Of a stretch of DNA of 38,979 bases, positions 1 to 10,319 are shown piece by piece. This DNA comes from UMGS1663 sp963621995 (GTDB taxonomy: Bacteria > Bacillota > Clostridia > TANB77 > CAG-508): contig CAVFFZ010000011.1 of NCBI GenBank assembly GCA_963621995.1, positions 1 through 38,979 on the forward strand, read 5' to 3'. The notes beneath the pieces are model-generated. The model worked only from the letters and a program-made list of their open reading frames with translations, was not told the origin of the DNA and searched no databases. Within the stretch, counting starts at the first letter, position 1; each line of letters opens with the position of its first letter. The translations under genes and the position numbers were made by a program.

Positions 1-421
1 AAAGCACATTGAAAAATATATAGAAAAAAGTAAAATTCAAGGTAAACTAGAGTATTCAAAAATATTTTAATTAGATTCGAATAGTTCAAGGAAATTGAAA
101 TAAATTTTATGAAATTATACTTATGTATGTTGAATAAAATTTATTGAAAATTGACGAAGAAATATGAAGGATATAATAAAAATAAGAATATTATTACAAT
201 TGAACCAAACTAATAAAGAGGCAATGTTAAACATTGAAGATTTATTAACAATGAAAAAAATAAAATTGTGAAGCATATGAAAATATGTAGAGCAAGAATG
301 ACACAAGATAAACGAGTAGTACGAGGAAAACGATTAAATTACGAGGAAGGTGTACGTTGGTACATCGACGAGTAATTTAAGAAGTTTGACAAAGTAATAC
401 GAAGTTTAGCTAAAGTCAGAA
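1..421 (+). other. 16S-23S internal transcribed spacer (3' part)
   Basis: A/T-rich stretch directly upstream of the 23S start with no convincing ORF and no tRNA cloverleaf that I can find. Bases 4-13 (GCACATTGAA) look like the boxA-type antitermination element usual in Clostridia spacers. Bases 334-342 pair perfectly with 372-380 (9 bp), with an inner stem 351-355/360-364, giving a folded arm just before the 23S. This may be a pre-rRNA processing structure. The 16S gene would lie upstream, outside the window. Confidence 0.7.
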
Positions 422-3300
<2,879 letters not shown>

Positions 3301-3393
3301 ACTAATATAAAAAAGAAGGTTGTTAAGTTTACTAAATATAAACTTTTTTCTATGTATTTTTGAGTGTGCTGAAAAAATTGCATACAAAACATT

Positions 3394-3509
3394 TCTAGTG
3401 ACTATGACCTAAAAGGAAATACCTGTTCCCATGCCGAACACAGAAGTCAAGCTTTTAGGTGCCGAAGATATTTGTGGGTTACCCTGCTGAGAAAATAGGT
3501 TGTCGCTAG
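3394..3509 (+). rRNA. rrf: 5S ribosomal RNA
   Basis: A 116-base molecule 93 bases after the 23S. The terminal stem is CTAGTGAC at 3394-3401 with GTCGCTAG at 3502-3509, including one G-U pair. The conserved internal CCATGCCGAACACAGAAG is present. A run of T begins right after the gene and probably serves in termination of the rRNA operon. No tRNA follows. Confidence 0.95.
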
Positions 3510-3637
3510 TTTTTTTATTTAAAAAATATAAAACGAAAAAAAATATAATTGTGAAATAGTAATTAAAAAGTTATAAATTAGAAATAATATAAAGTTAAAT
3601 ATATATTTTTAATTTATGACTTTTTATTATAATAAAC

Positions 3638-3666
3638 TTGCAATAGAAATTTATTTATTATAAAAT
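3638..3666 (+). promoter_or_regulatory. candidate promoter for the flavin reductase-like gene
   Basis: TTGCAA at 3638-3643 and TAAAAT at 3661-3666 with a 17-base spacer, in the 274-base A/T-rich gap between the 5S gene and the CDS at 3785. Very A/T-rich surroundings make chance matches likely. I see nothing else in this gap. Confidence 0.35.
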
Positions 3667-3784
3667 ATATACAATATTATTGAAAAATAATATATAATAA
3701 AATAAAAGTGATATATAAAATTACTAAAATATTGTTAGGTGATGTTTTAAACTAAATAAAAAAGGATAGGAGAACAGAGAATAT

Positions 3785-4354
3785 ATGGAAAAAATAGAAT
3801 GGAAACCAGGAACTTTTATATATCCAATACCAGCTGTAATGGTTACATCAGGAACTATGGAAAAATCAAATATAATGACAGTGGCTTGGACAGGTATATT
3901 AAATACTAACCCTGCAATGTGTTATATCTCGGTAAGACCAGAAAGATATTCATATAACTTAATTAAAGATAATGGTGAATTTGCCATAAACCTTACAAAT
4001 GAAAAACTAGCATTTGCAACTGATTGGTGTGGAGTAAGATCAGGGAATGACTATGATAAATTTAAAGAAATGAATCTTACAAAAGAAAAAGCAAAACATA
4101 TAAAATGTCCACTAATAAAAGAAAGTCCTGTCTCAGTTGAATGCAAAGTCAGAGAAATAAGGAAATTAGGTAGTCATCATCTATTCATAGCAGATATATT
4201 ATCAATAGATGCAGACGACAAATATATTGATTCAAAAGGAGCTTTTGATATTAGTAAGTGTAATTTAATAGCTTATGCAAATGGAGGATATTATACATTA
4301 GATAAGAAAATAGGAAAGTTTGGATTTTCAGTAGAAAAGAAGAAGAAAAAATAG
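3785..4354 (+). CDS. flavin reductase-like / flavoredoxin family protein
   Basis: A 189-residue protein of the DIM6/NTAB (flavin reductase-like, FMN-binding split-barrel) family. Members bind FMN and move electrons from NAD(P)H or flavodoxin-like partners; the exact substrate cannot be read from sequence. The N-terminal motif PIPAVMVTSG, the MTVAWTG segment and the TNEKLAFATDWCGVRSG stretch around the flavin site match the family. The tail is a run of five lysines, and length is normal. The start is ATG 3785 after a weak AGGAG at 3769. It stands alone between the rRNA operon and the ribosomal-protein cluster. A second member of the same fold lies at 30433. Confidence 0.8.
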   Translation: MEKIEWKPGTFIYPIPAVMVTSGTMEKSNIMTVAWTGILNTNPAMCYISVRPERYSYNLIKDNGEFAINLTNEKLAFATDWCGVRSGNDYDKFKEMNLTKEKAKHIKCPLIKESPVSVECKVREIRKLGSHHLFIADILSIDADDKYIDSKGAFDISKCNLIAYANGGYYTLDKKIGKFGFSVEKKKKK

Positions 4355-4384
4355 TAAAAAATAGTAAAAAATATCATATAAATA

Positions 4385-4413
4385 TTGACTTTTATAGAAG
4401 TATATGGTAGAAT
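4385..4413 (+). promoter_or_regulatory. promoter of the rpmG-secE-nusG cluster
   Basis: TTGACT at 4385-4390 and TAGAAT at 4408-4413 with a 17-base spacer. The predicted start is close to 4420. This is the best promoter match ahead of rpmG, and no terminator separates it from secE and nusG other than the hairpin at 4418-4445. Confidence 0.7.
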
Positions 4414-4417
4414 AATT

Positions 4418-4445
4418 AAGCATATGTGGAATGCATATGCTTTTT
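4418..4445 (+). promoter_or_regulatory. hairpin at the very 5' end of the rpmG transcript
   Basis: AAGCATATG at 4418-4426 pairs perfectly with 4434-4442 around a 7-base loop, followed by TTT. It begins almost exactly at the predicted transcription start, so it would be the first thing transcribed. It could be a 5'-stabilising hairpin, an early attenuator, or a terminator for the upstream flavin reductase gene. Confidence 0.5.
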
Positions 4446-4502
4446 AAAATAGTTAAAACTTAAAAAATAAACAAAAAAGTAGAACAGTGGAGGTGTTTTT
4501 AA

Positions 4503-4667
4503 ATGGCTGCAAAAGGAGCAAGAGAACCAATTACATTAGAATGTACAGAATGCAAAAGAAGAAATTACATGACAGAAAAAAACAAAAAAAATAATACAGA
4601 CAGATTAGAAATCGTTAAATATTGCAAATACTGCAAAAAACGTACAACTCATAAAGAAACAAAATAG
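4503..4667 (+). CDS. rpmG: 50S ribosomal protein L33
   Basis: A 54-residue large-subunit protein, usual length for L33. It carries two cysteine pairs (ECTECK and YCKYCK) of the zinc-ribbon (C+) type and the family features RRNYMTEKNKKN and RLEIVKYC. The ATG at 4503 follows GGAGGTG at 4491-4497. It opens the secE-nusG cluster, the classic Firmicutes order, and is transcribed from the promoter at 4385-4413. The tRNA-Trp sometimes found between rpmG and secE is absent. Confidence 0.95.
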   Translation: MAAKGAREPITLECTECKRRNYMTEKNKKNNTDRLEIVKYCKYCKKRTTHKETK

Positions 4668-4689
4668 CCTTTTTAAGGAGGAAAAAAGA

Positions 4690-5004
4690 ATGCCAAAGGA
4701 AGCAAAAAGTAAAAAAGATAAAAAACACTTTTTTAAAGATTTTAAAGCAGAACTTAAAAAAGTTATTTGGCCAACACCAAAGCAATTAGTAAACAATACA
4801 GTTGCAGTTATCACAATTGTATTAATTACAGCGGCTATAGTTTTTGTACTAGATTTTGCATTTGAAAAAATGAATACATTTGGTATAAACAAATTAAAAG
4901 CTAAAGTAGAATCAAAAAATGAAACGGTAAATAGTCAAGTAATAAATGATGAAAATTCAAATGCAGAAGAAGTATCTGAAAATACTACTGTAGTTGAAGA
5001 ATAA
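4690..5004 (+). CDS. secE: preprotein translocase subunit SecE
   Basis: The small clamp subunit of the SecYEG channel in the inner membrane. The amphipathic helix and hinge FKAELKKVIWPTPKQL (residues 18-33) are diagnostic, followed by one membrane segment (about 37-56). At 104 residues it is longer than the usual 60-75 in Gram-positives: a hydrophilic tail of about 40 residues, rich in Asn and Glu, follows the membrane helix. RBS AAGGAGG at 4676-4682. It sits between rpmG and nusG, as expected. Confidence 0.95.
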   Translation: MPKEAKSKKDKKHFFKDFKAELKKVIWPTPKQLVNNTVAVITIVLITAAIVFVLDFAFEKMNTFGINKLKAKVESKNETVNSQVINDENSNAEEVSENTTVVEE

Positions 5005-5019
5005 AGGAGGCTTATCTTT

Positions 5020-5556
5020 ATGTCTCAAGAAACAGAAAACTTAGAACCAAAGTGGTATGTAGTACATACATATTCTGGATATGAGAACAAAGTAAAAACA
5101 GACTTAGAAAAAACAGTAAAAAATAGAGAGTTAGAAGATTACTTTTTTGAAATAGTTGTTCCAATGGAAGAACAAATAGAAATCAAAAATGGTAAAAAGA
5201 AAACGAATTTAAAAAAAGTTTTTCCTGGTTATGTTTTAGTTAAAATGATAGTAACAGAAGCAACTTGGTATATAGTTAGAAATACTAGAGGAGTTACAGG
5301 TTTTGTAGGTTCTGGAACAGATCCTATTCCACTTACAGAGGAAGAAATTAGACAAATGGGATTTGAATTACCAAGTATAAATGTTGATTATGTAGAAGGA
5401 GACTCTGTATCTATTACAGGCGGATCTTTTGATGGATTTGTAGGAACAATACAAGAAATAAATAAAGATAAACACAAAGTAAAAGTGTTAGTCTCTATGT
5501 TTGGAAGAGAAACTCCAGTAGAAGTTGATTTTTCACAAGTTACAAAAATTGTTTAA
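5020..5556 (+). CDS. nusG: transcription termination/antitermination protein NusG
   Basis: A 178-residue NusG of normal length. The N-terminal NGN domain starts at KWYVVHTYSGYENKVK (about residues 11-26) and contains FPGYVLVKM. The C-terminal KOW domain is EGDSVSITGGSFDGFVGTI onward, ending with VDFSQVTKIV. It binds RNA polymerase to modulate elongation and pausing. RBS AAAGGAGG ends 11 bases before the ATG, and the spacing from secE is 15 bases, so the two are cotranscribed. Confidence 0.97.
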   Translation: MSQETENLEPKWYVVHTYSGYENKVKTDLEKTVKNRELEDYFFEIVVPMEEQIEIKNGKKKTNLKKVFPGYVLVKMIVTEATWYIVRNTRGVTGFVGSGTDPIPLTEEEIRQMGFELPSINVDYVEGDSVSITGGSFDGFVGTIQEINKDKHKVKVLVSMFGRETPVEVDFSQVTKIV

Positions 5557-5661
5557 AATGGAAACAAAACTAGCCATAGGTTAGAAGTAGTAACCAAATT
5601 AATAAATAATCTATAATTATTAGATGTAATATACATCAAAACTTAAAGGAGGTGCAATGAA

Positions 5662-6090
5662 ATGGCAGAAAAAGAAATTAGTAATTTAATCAAATTACAA
5701 ATTGAAGCAGGAAAAGCTACTCCAGCTCCACCAGTTGGACCAGCATTAGGATCTAGTGGTATTAACATTATGCAATTCGTTAAAGAATTTAATGATAGAA
5801 CTGCTAGCCAATCTGGAATGATTATACCAGTAGTTATAACAGTATATAAAGATAAAACTTTTTCTTTTATAACAAAAGTATCACCAGTAGCAGGATTAAT
5901 TAAAAAAGCGATTAAAATACAAAAAGGTTCTGGAAAACCAAATAGGGATAAAGTAGGAACTATAACAAAGGCACAAGTAGAAGAAATCGCTAAAGAAAAA
6001 ATGCCAGACTTAAATGCAGCATCATTAGAAGCAGCAATGAGTATGGTAGCAGGAACTGCAAGATCTATGGGTGTTGTAGTTGTTGACTAG
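5662..6090 (+). CDS. rplK: 50S ribosomal protein L11
   Basis: A 142-residue protein of normal length. The N-terminal domain has the PAPPVGPALG motif and NIMQFVKEFN. The C-terminal rRNA-binding domain includes AGLIKKAIKIQKGSGKPNRDKVG and ends MVAGTARSMGVVVVD. L11 forms the base of the ribosomal stalk with L10-L7/L12 and binds the GTPase-centre rRNA. RBS AAAGGAGGTG lies at 5645-5654. An earlier out-of-frame ATG at 5656 is not the start. Confidence 0.97.
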   Translation: MAEKEISNLIKLQIEAGKATPAPPVGPALGSSGINIMQFVKEFNDRTASQSGMIIPVVITVYKDKTFSFITKVSPVAGLIKKAIKIQKGSGKPNRDKVGTITKAQVEEIAKEKMPDLNAASLEAAMSMVAGTARSMGVVVVD

Positions 6091-6102
6091 TAATAAAAAT
6101 TA

Positions 6103-6136
6103 TGGGAGAAACTTATAAAAGGTTTCGCTAATACCA
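6103..6136 (+). promoter_or_regulatory. candidate L1 autoregulatory hairpin between rplK and rplA
   Basis: TGG at 6103-6105 pairs with CCA at 6134-6136, and GAAAC at 6108-6112 with GTTTC at 6122-6126, leaving an asymmetric internal loop (GGA opposite GCTAATA). It ends at the rplA RBS. L1 represses its own operon by binding an mRNA mimic of its rRNA site; the placement and loop shape suggest that here, but I cannot test the fold. Confidence 0.4.
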
Positions 6137-6150
6137 AAGGAGGAAAGAAA

Positions 6151-6828
6151 ATGGGAAAAAGATTCGAAGAATCTTTAAAGCTTGTTGATAAAAACAAACT
6201 TTATGATGTAAAAGAAGCATTAGACTTAATCGAAAAAATGCCAAAAGCAAAATTCGATGAGACAGTTGAATTACACGTTAAATTAGGTGTAGATTCAAAA
6301 CACGCTGACCAACAAGTAAGAGGTACAACAGTACTTCCAAATGGTACAGGTAAAACACAAAAAGTATTAGTATTTGCCAAAGGACCAAAAGCAGAAGAAG
6401 CTGAAAAAGCAGGAGCTGATTTTGTTGGTGCAGAAGAATTAATACCAAAAATTGAAAAAGAGAATTGGTTTGACTATGATGTAATCGTAGCAACTCCAGA
6501 TATGATGGGTGTTGTAGGTAGATTAGGTAAAGTATTAGGACCAAAAGGATTAATGCCAAACCCTAAATCAGGAACAGTAACAATGGATGTTACAAAAGCT
6601 ATAAACGAAATTAAATCTGGTAAAGTAGAATACAGATTAGACAAAACAAATATTATTCATTTAGGTTTTGGAAAAGTTTCATTTGGTGCAGAAAAGTTAG
6701 CTGAAAACTATGATGCAATAATGAGTGCAATTATAAAAGCAAAACCAGCAGCAGCAAAAGGACAATACATTAAGAGTGTTGCTATTTCTACAACAATGGG
6801 ACCTGGAATGTATATTGATCAAAAATAA
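6151..6828 (+). CDS. rplA: 50S ribosomal protein L1
   Basis: A 225-residue L1 of normal length. Family motifs include FDETVELHVKLGVDSKHADQ near residue 35, the LPNGTGK loop (about 62-68), TPDMMGVVGRLGKVLGPKGLMPNPKSGTV (about 119-147) and the C-terminal TTMGPGMYID. It binds the mobile L1 stalk of 23S rRNA and helps eject deacylated tRNA; in many bacteria it also represses rplKA translation. RBS AAAGGAGG at 6137-6144. Confidence 0.97.
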   Translation: MGKRFEESLKLVDKNKLYDVKEALDLIEKMPKAKFDETVELHVKLGVDSKHADQQVRGTTVLPNGTGKTQKVLVFAKGPKAEEAEKAGADFVGAEELIPKIEKENWFDYDVIVATPDMMGVVGRLGKVLGPKGLMPNPKSGTVTMDVTKAINEIKSGKVEYRLDKTNIIHLGFGKVSFGAEKLAENYDAIMSAIIKAKPAAAKGQYIKSVAISTTMGPGMYIDQK

Positions 6829-6834
6829 TTATAG

Positions 6835-6943
6835 TAGCCAAAGAAAGTAGGCAAATAAAATAAGTCCTACCGAGGCAAATAGAGAATCGGAAAATAAAAT
6901 CCAATCTTTATATGCCTTGTAAATGGCTATAAGATTGGATTTT
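6835..6943 (+). promoter_or_regulatory. ribosomal protein L10 leader with intrinsic terminator
   Basis: The 193-base gap before rplJ carries a recognisable L10-leader. GTAGG at 6847-6851 can pair with CCTAC at 6866-6870, followed by CGAGGCAAATAG. A 13-bp perfect terminator stem follows, 6896-6908 with 6931-6943, ending in T's. GAGGCA at 6872-6877 is complementary to TGCCTT in the terminator loop (6913-6918), a possible antiterminator pairing. L10(L12)4 binding to such leaders represses rplJL in Firmicutes. Confidence 0.75.
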
Positions 6944-7021
6944 TTATATGTTAAATATGTAGCTATTGAAAAATAGTCATATAGAGAAATCTTATTAATT
7001 CTAGGAGGTGAAAATTAAAAA

Positions 7022-7522
7022 ATGGCAAGTGAAGTTATTTTAAAACAAAAAGAAGAAGAAGTAAAAGCATTAGCAGAAAAAATTAAAGATGCAAAATTGG
7101 TACTTTTAACAGATTATAAAGGAATTTCTGTAGAAGCAGTTACTGGATTAAGAAACACATTAAGAGATGCAAAATCTGAATATAAAGTTATCAAAAATAA
7201 CATTATAAAGAGAGCATTAGATACAAATGGTGAAAATGGTTTAGATGAAGTTCTAGAAGGACCAACAGCAATAGTAATTGCTGAAGAAGACTATGTAGCT
7301 CCATTAAAAGCAATCTATAATTTCTCAAAAGAAAATGATTTCTACAAAATTAAAGGTGGTATAGTAGAAGGAAAAATAATGACAGTTGAAGAATTAATTG
7401 CTTTAGCAAAATTACCATCAAGACAAGAATTACTTGGTATGCTTGCAGGTGGATTACTTGGAACTATTTCAAAATTCGCTGTTGCACTTGATCAAGTACG
7501 TATGCAAAAAGAAAACGCATAA
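7022..7522 (+). CDS. rplJ: 50S ribosomal protein L10
   Basis: A 166-residue stalk protein. The N-terminal rRNA/L11-binding domain includes AKLVLLTDYKGISVEAVTGLR (about residues 25-45) and YKVIKNNIIKRAL. The C-terminal helix that carries L7/L12 dimers follows the conserved LPSRQELLGMLAGGL (about 133-147). RBS AGGAGGTG is 11 bases before the ATG. Expression should be controlled by the leader at 6835-6943. Confidence 0.97.
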   Translation: MASEVILKQKEEEVKALAEKIKDAKLVLLTDYKGISVEAVTGLRNTLRDAKSEYKVIKNNIIKRALDTNGENGLDEVLEGPTAIVIAEEDYVAPLKAIYNFSKENDFYKIKGGIVEGKIMTVEELIALAKLPSRQELLGMLAGGLLGTISKFAVALDQVRMQKENA

Positions 7523-7590
7523 TAAAATAAATATTTAATAAAGAGTTGTGAGCTTAAATCACAAGAAAATAAAAATTGGAGGAAATAAAA

Positions 7591-7953
7591 ATGATAGAAG
7601 AATTATTAGAAAAAATTGACAGCTTAAAAGTAGCTGAACTTGCTGAATTAGTAAAAGCAATTGAAGAAAAATATGGAGTATCTGCAGTAGCAGCAGCTGC
7701 ACCAGCAGCTGGAGCAGCAGGAGCTGCAGCAGCAGAAGAAAAAACATCTTTTGATGTAGTATTAAAAGACACTGGAGCAAACAAAATCCAAGTAATCAAA
7801 GTTGTTAGAGATGCAACAGGATTAGGATTAAAAGAAGCAAAAGAATTAGTAGACGGAGCACCAAAAACAGTTAAAGAAGGAGTTTCTAAAGAAGAAGCAG
7901 AAGAATTAAAAGCAAAATTCTCAGAAGTAGGAGCAGTTGTTGAATTAGCTTAG
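7591..7953 (+). CDS. rplL: 50S ribosomal protein L7/L12
   Basis: A 120-residue stalk protein. The N-terminal dimerisation domain is about residues 1-30, the Ala/Pro/Gly-rich hinge about 33-50, and the C-terminal factor-binding domain includes IQVIKVVRDATGLGLKEAK. It recruits elongation factors to the ribosome. The frame stays open upstream to a TTG at 7576, but that overlaps the RBS (GGAGG 7578-7582), so ATG 7591 is the start. This is the last gene of the cluster: a strong terminator follows rather than rpoB. Confidence 0.97.
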   Translation: MIEELLEKIDSLKVAELAELVKAIEEKYGVSAVAAAAPAAGAAGAAAAEEKTSFDVVLKDTGANKIQVIKVVRDATGLGLKEAKELVDGAPKTVKEGVSKEEAEELKAKFSEVGAVVELA

Positions 7954-7964
7954 TTTATAAAAAA

Positions 7965-8001
7965 AACAGAAATCACTAATTATTAGTGGTTTCTGTTTTA
8001 G
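7965..8001 (+). terminator. terminator after rplL
   Basis: AACAGAAATCACTAAT (7965-7980) pairs with ATTAGTGGTTTCTGTT (7982-7997) over about 16 positions with one G-U pair, followed by TTAGTTTTTG. This ends the ribosomal-protein operon, so any rpoBC genes must lie elsewhere. Confidence 0.85.
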
Positions 8002-8079
8002 TTTTTGTACTGCTTGGTCAAAACAATTGAAAAATACAAATAAAAATAATAAAATTATAAAAATAATGGCATTGTTTAA

Positions 8080-8108
8080 TTGACATTGCATATCATAAGT
8101 TATAAAAT
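8080..8108 (+). promoter_or_regulatory. promoter of plsX
   Basis: TTGACA at 8080-8085 and TAAAAT at 8103-8108, 17-base spacer, 50 bases before the plsX ATG. No clear FapR-type operator is visible around it. Confidence 0.65.
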
Positions 8109-8157
8109 AAGAAAAAAACAATATATATGTATAAATAATAAAAGGAGAAACCAAAAG

Positions 8158-9174
8158 ATGATTATACTTTTAGATGCAATGGGTGGAGACAATGCACCAG
8201 ATGCTAATATTAAAGGTGCTGTAAGGGCAATTAATGATATAGAAGCAGAAGTATGCTTAATAGGAAATAAAGACATTATAAATAGTAAAATAAAAGAATT
8301 CTATGGAAAAAATGATATAAAAGAGATATCAACAAAATTAAGTATTTATCATACAACAGAAACTATAGAGATGTGTGATATACCAACACAAGCAATCAAA
8401 CATAAAAAAGATTCATCTATGGTAGTAGGATTTAGACTATTAAAAGAAGGAAAAGGGGATGTATTTATCTCTGCAGGAAATTCAGGAGCACTTTTAACAG
8501 GAGCAACTTTACTTATAGGGAGAATAAAAGGAATAGATAGACCAGCAATAGCAGGAATATTACCATCATATAAAGGAAGACTTATGCTAATGGATTGTGG
8601 AGCAAATACAAATTGTAAGCCTATAAATTTACTTCAATTTGCTCAAATGGCTACTATATACAATAGGAATACATTTGGAATAGAACATCCAACAGTTGGT
8701 CTATTAAACATAGGAACAGAAGAGACAAAAGGAAATGATTTAGTAAAAGAAAGCTATCAATTGTTAAAAGAAAAAGCAGAAGAGCTAGATATAAACTTTG
8801 TAGGAAATGTAGAAGGAAGAGACGCTTTTTCTGGAAAATTGGATATATTAATAGCAGATGGATATACTGGAAACGTGTTTTTAAAAACAGTAGAAGGTAT
8901 AGGAAAATTAGTAAAAAGAACGCTATCAGAAAGCATTAAGAAAAATATATTTACAACAATAGGAGCAATACCAGCACTTCCTGCAATAAATAGTTTGAAA
9001 AAAGCTATGGATTATAAGGAATATGGTGGGGCATTATTCTTAGGAGTAAAGAATCCAGTTGTAAAAGCACATGGAAGTAGTGATGCAAAAGTATTTGAAT
9101 TTACTATAAAACAAGCGGAACAATTTGTAAGAAATAAGGCAGTAGAAAAAATGATAGAAAAATTTGAAAAATAA
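8158..9174 (+). CDS. plsX: phosphate acyltransferase PlsX
   Basis: A 338-residue soluble enzyme that makes acyl-phosphate from acyl-ACP for phospholipid synthesis. The N-terminus LLDAMGGDNAP is diagnostic; SAGNSGALLTGA, NIGTEETKGNDLV and ADGYTGNVFLKTVEG are further family motifs. The frame is open upstream to 8080, but ATG 8158 with AAAGGAG at 8141-8147 gives the normal PlsX N-terminus. It is followed by acpP, the usual plsX-acpP-rnc lipid/RNA cluster, although no fabD/fabG lies between. Confidence 0.95.
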   Translation: MIILLDAMGGDNAPDANIKGAVRAINDIEAEVCLIGNKDIINSKIKEFYGKNDIKEISTKLSIYHTTETIEMCDIPTQAIKHKKDSSMVVGFRLLKEGKGDVFISAGNSGALLTGATLLIGRIKGIDRPAIAGILPSYKGRLMLMDCGANTNCKPINLLQFAQMATIYNRNTFGIEHPTVGLLNIGTEETKGNDLVKESYQLLKEKAEELDINFVGNVEGRDAFSGKLDILIADGYTGNVFLKTVEGIGKLVKRTLSESIKKNIFTTIGAIPALPAINSLKKAMDYKEYGGALFLGVKNPVVKAHGSSDAKVFEFTIKQAEQFVRNKAVEKMIEKFEK

Positions 9175-9177
9175 TGC

Positions 9178-9206
9178 TTGACAATTATATAAACTTGTAA
9201 TATTGT
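9178..9206 (+). promoter_or_regulatory. candidate promoter of acpP
   Basis: TTGACA at 9178-9183 and TATTGT at 9201-9206, 17-base spacer, starting right after the plsX stop. It would give acpP its own transcript in addition to readthrough from plsX. Confidence 0.5.
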
Positions 9207-9245
9207 AATAAAAATGAAAAAACACTTGAGAGGGGGTGTAAAGGA

Positions 9246-9488
9246 ATGACACAAGAAGAAATATTTGAAAAAGTAAAAGGAATTATTGTAGAACAATTAG
9301 GTGTAGCTGAAACAGCAGTTTCAATGGAAGCATCTTTCATAGATGATTTAGGAGCAGATTCACTAGATATAGTAGAATTAATAATGGCATTAGAAGAAGA
9401 ATTTGATACAGAAATCCCAGATGCAGACGCAGAAAAAGTAGTTACAGTAGGTGATGTAGTTGACTACATAAAAGATCATGTAGAATAA
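9246..9488 (+). CDS. acpP: acyl carrier protein
   Basis: An 80-residue acidic carrier protein. The phosphopantetheine attachment serine is Ser39 in GADSLDIVELIM. Length and the DAEKVVTVGDVVDYI ending are normal. It carries acyl chains for fatty-acid synthesis and feeds PlsX. The RBS is a GGGGGTG stretch ending about 7 bases before the ATG. A palindromic terminator follows. Confidence 0.97.
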   Translation: MTQEEIFEKVKGIIVEQLGVAETAVSMEASFIDDLGADSLDIVELIMALEEEFDTEIPDADAEKVVTVGDVVDYIKDHVE

Positions 9489-9504
9489 TTATAAACTATA
9501 AATT

Positions 9505-9530
9505 GAAAGGTATATATACCTTTCTTTTTT
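9505..9530 (+). terminator. terminator after acpP
   Basis: Perfect 20-base palindrome 9505-9524 (GAAAGGTATA with its complement), followed by TTTTTT. It separates acpP from rnc. Confidence 0.8.
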
Positions 9531-9536
9531 ATATTT

Positions 9537-9561
9537 CCCAAACTTCCATAGAATATAAAAA
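9537..9561 (+). repeat. short intergenic repeat, copy 1
   Basis: CCCAAACTTCC followed by ATAGAATATAAAAAA. A close copy lies at 22992-23017 (CTCCAAACTTCC, CTAAAATATAAAAAG), also just after a terminator. Function unknown. Confidence 0.4.
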
Positions 9562-9568
9562 AGAAAGG

Positions 9569-9597
9569 TTGAAAATAAGTAGAATGTGTTGTAAAAT
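9569..9597 (+). promoter_or_regulatory. promoter of rnc
   Basis: TTGAAA at 9569-9574 and TAAAAT at 9592-9597, 17-base spacer, 27 bases before the rnc ATG. Confidence 0.55.
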
Positions 9598-9623
9598 AAA
9601 AGAGAATTTAGGAGGTGAAAAAT

Positions 9624-10319
9624 ATGAAATTAGTAAAATTGGAAAATAATATAGGGCACAAATTCAAAGATAAAAATTTGTTAATAAATGCACTAACTCA
9701 TACTTCATATGCCTTTGAAAGACATACTGAAAGCAATGAAAAATTGGAGTTTTTAGGAGATAGCATTTTAGAATTTATTTCAAGTAAATACATATACAAA
9801 AATTTCCCAAACTTAAAAGAAGGAGAAATGACTAAAGTTAGAGCAACAGTTGTATGTGAAGATAGCTTATATAAAATAGCTAAAAAGCATAATTTTAGTG
9901 ATTTCTTATATCTAGGGAAGAGTGAAAAAGCTAATAATAAAGAAATAAGACCAGCTATTATGGCAGATAGTGTAGAAGCGGTAATTGCAGCATTATATTT
10001 TGATGCTGGATTAGAAGAGGCAGAAAGATTTATTGTAGAAAATTTAAAAGACGAAATAGAAGTAGCTAGCAAACATGTTGGAGAAAAAGATTATAAAACA
10101 GTATTACAAGAAATTTTACAACAGCATGGTGAAGTAAAAATAGAGTATGATATTATAAAAGAAGAAGGACCAGATCACGATAAAACATTTACTGCACAAA
10201 TAAAATATAATGATAAGCCATTAGCAATAGGAATAGGGAAAACAAAGAAATCTGCTCATATGGAAGCTGCTAAAAAAGCAATAGAAGAGATAAAAAGCAA
10301 AGAAGAGGAGGGAAAATAG
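9624..10319 (+). CDS. rnc: ribonuclease III
   Basis: A 231-residue double-strand-specific endoribonuclease for rRNA and mRNA processing. The signature NEKLEFLGDSILEF (about residues 39-52) and the second metal-binding region ADSVEAVIAALYFDAG (about 114-129) mark the catalytic domain. The dsRNA-binding domain runs from DYKTVLQEILQQHG to SAHMEAAKKAIEEI. GTG 9615 lies inside the RBS (GGAGGTG 9611-9617), so ATG 9624 is the start. Its TAG stop is followed at once by the ATG of the next gene, so the two are coupled. Confidence 0.96.
   Translation: MKLVKLENNIGHKFKDKNLLINALTHTSYAFERHTESNEKLEFLGDSILEFISSKYIYKNFPNLKEGEMTKVRATVVCEDSLYKIAKKHNFSDFLYLGKSEKANNKEIRPAIMADSVEAVIAALYFDAGLEEAERFIVENLKDEIEVASKHVGEKDYKTVLQEILQQHGEVKIEYDIIKEEGPDHDKTFTAQIKYNDKPLAIGIGKTKKSAHMEAAKKAIEEIKSKEEEGK

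Noticed and set aside
3785..4354. Link of the first flavin reductase-like gene to the MerR operon
   Set aside because: It is 23 kb away, has no MerR-type dyad upstream and is only distantly similar to the protein at 30433.
7576..7590. TTG start for L7/L12 five codons upstream
   Set aside because: It overlaps the GGAGG ribosome binding site that serves ATG 7591. The same reasoning removes the early starts at 9615, 31744, 34345, 37220, 37887 and 38399.
7680..7740. GCAGCAGCA-like low-complexity stretch
   Set aside because: It encodes the normal Ala-rich hinge of L7/L12, not a repeat element.
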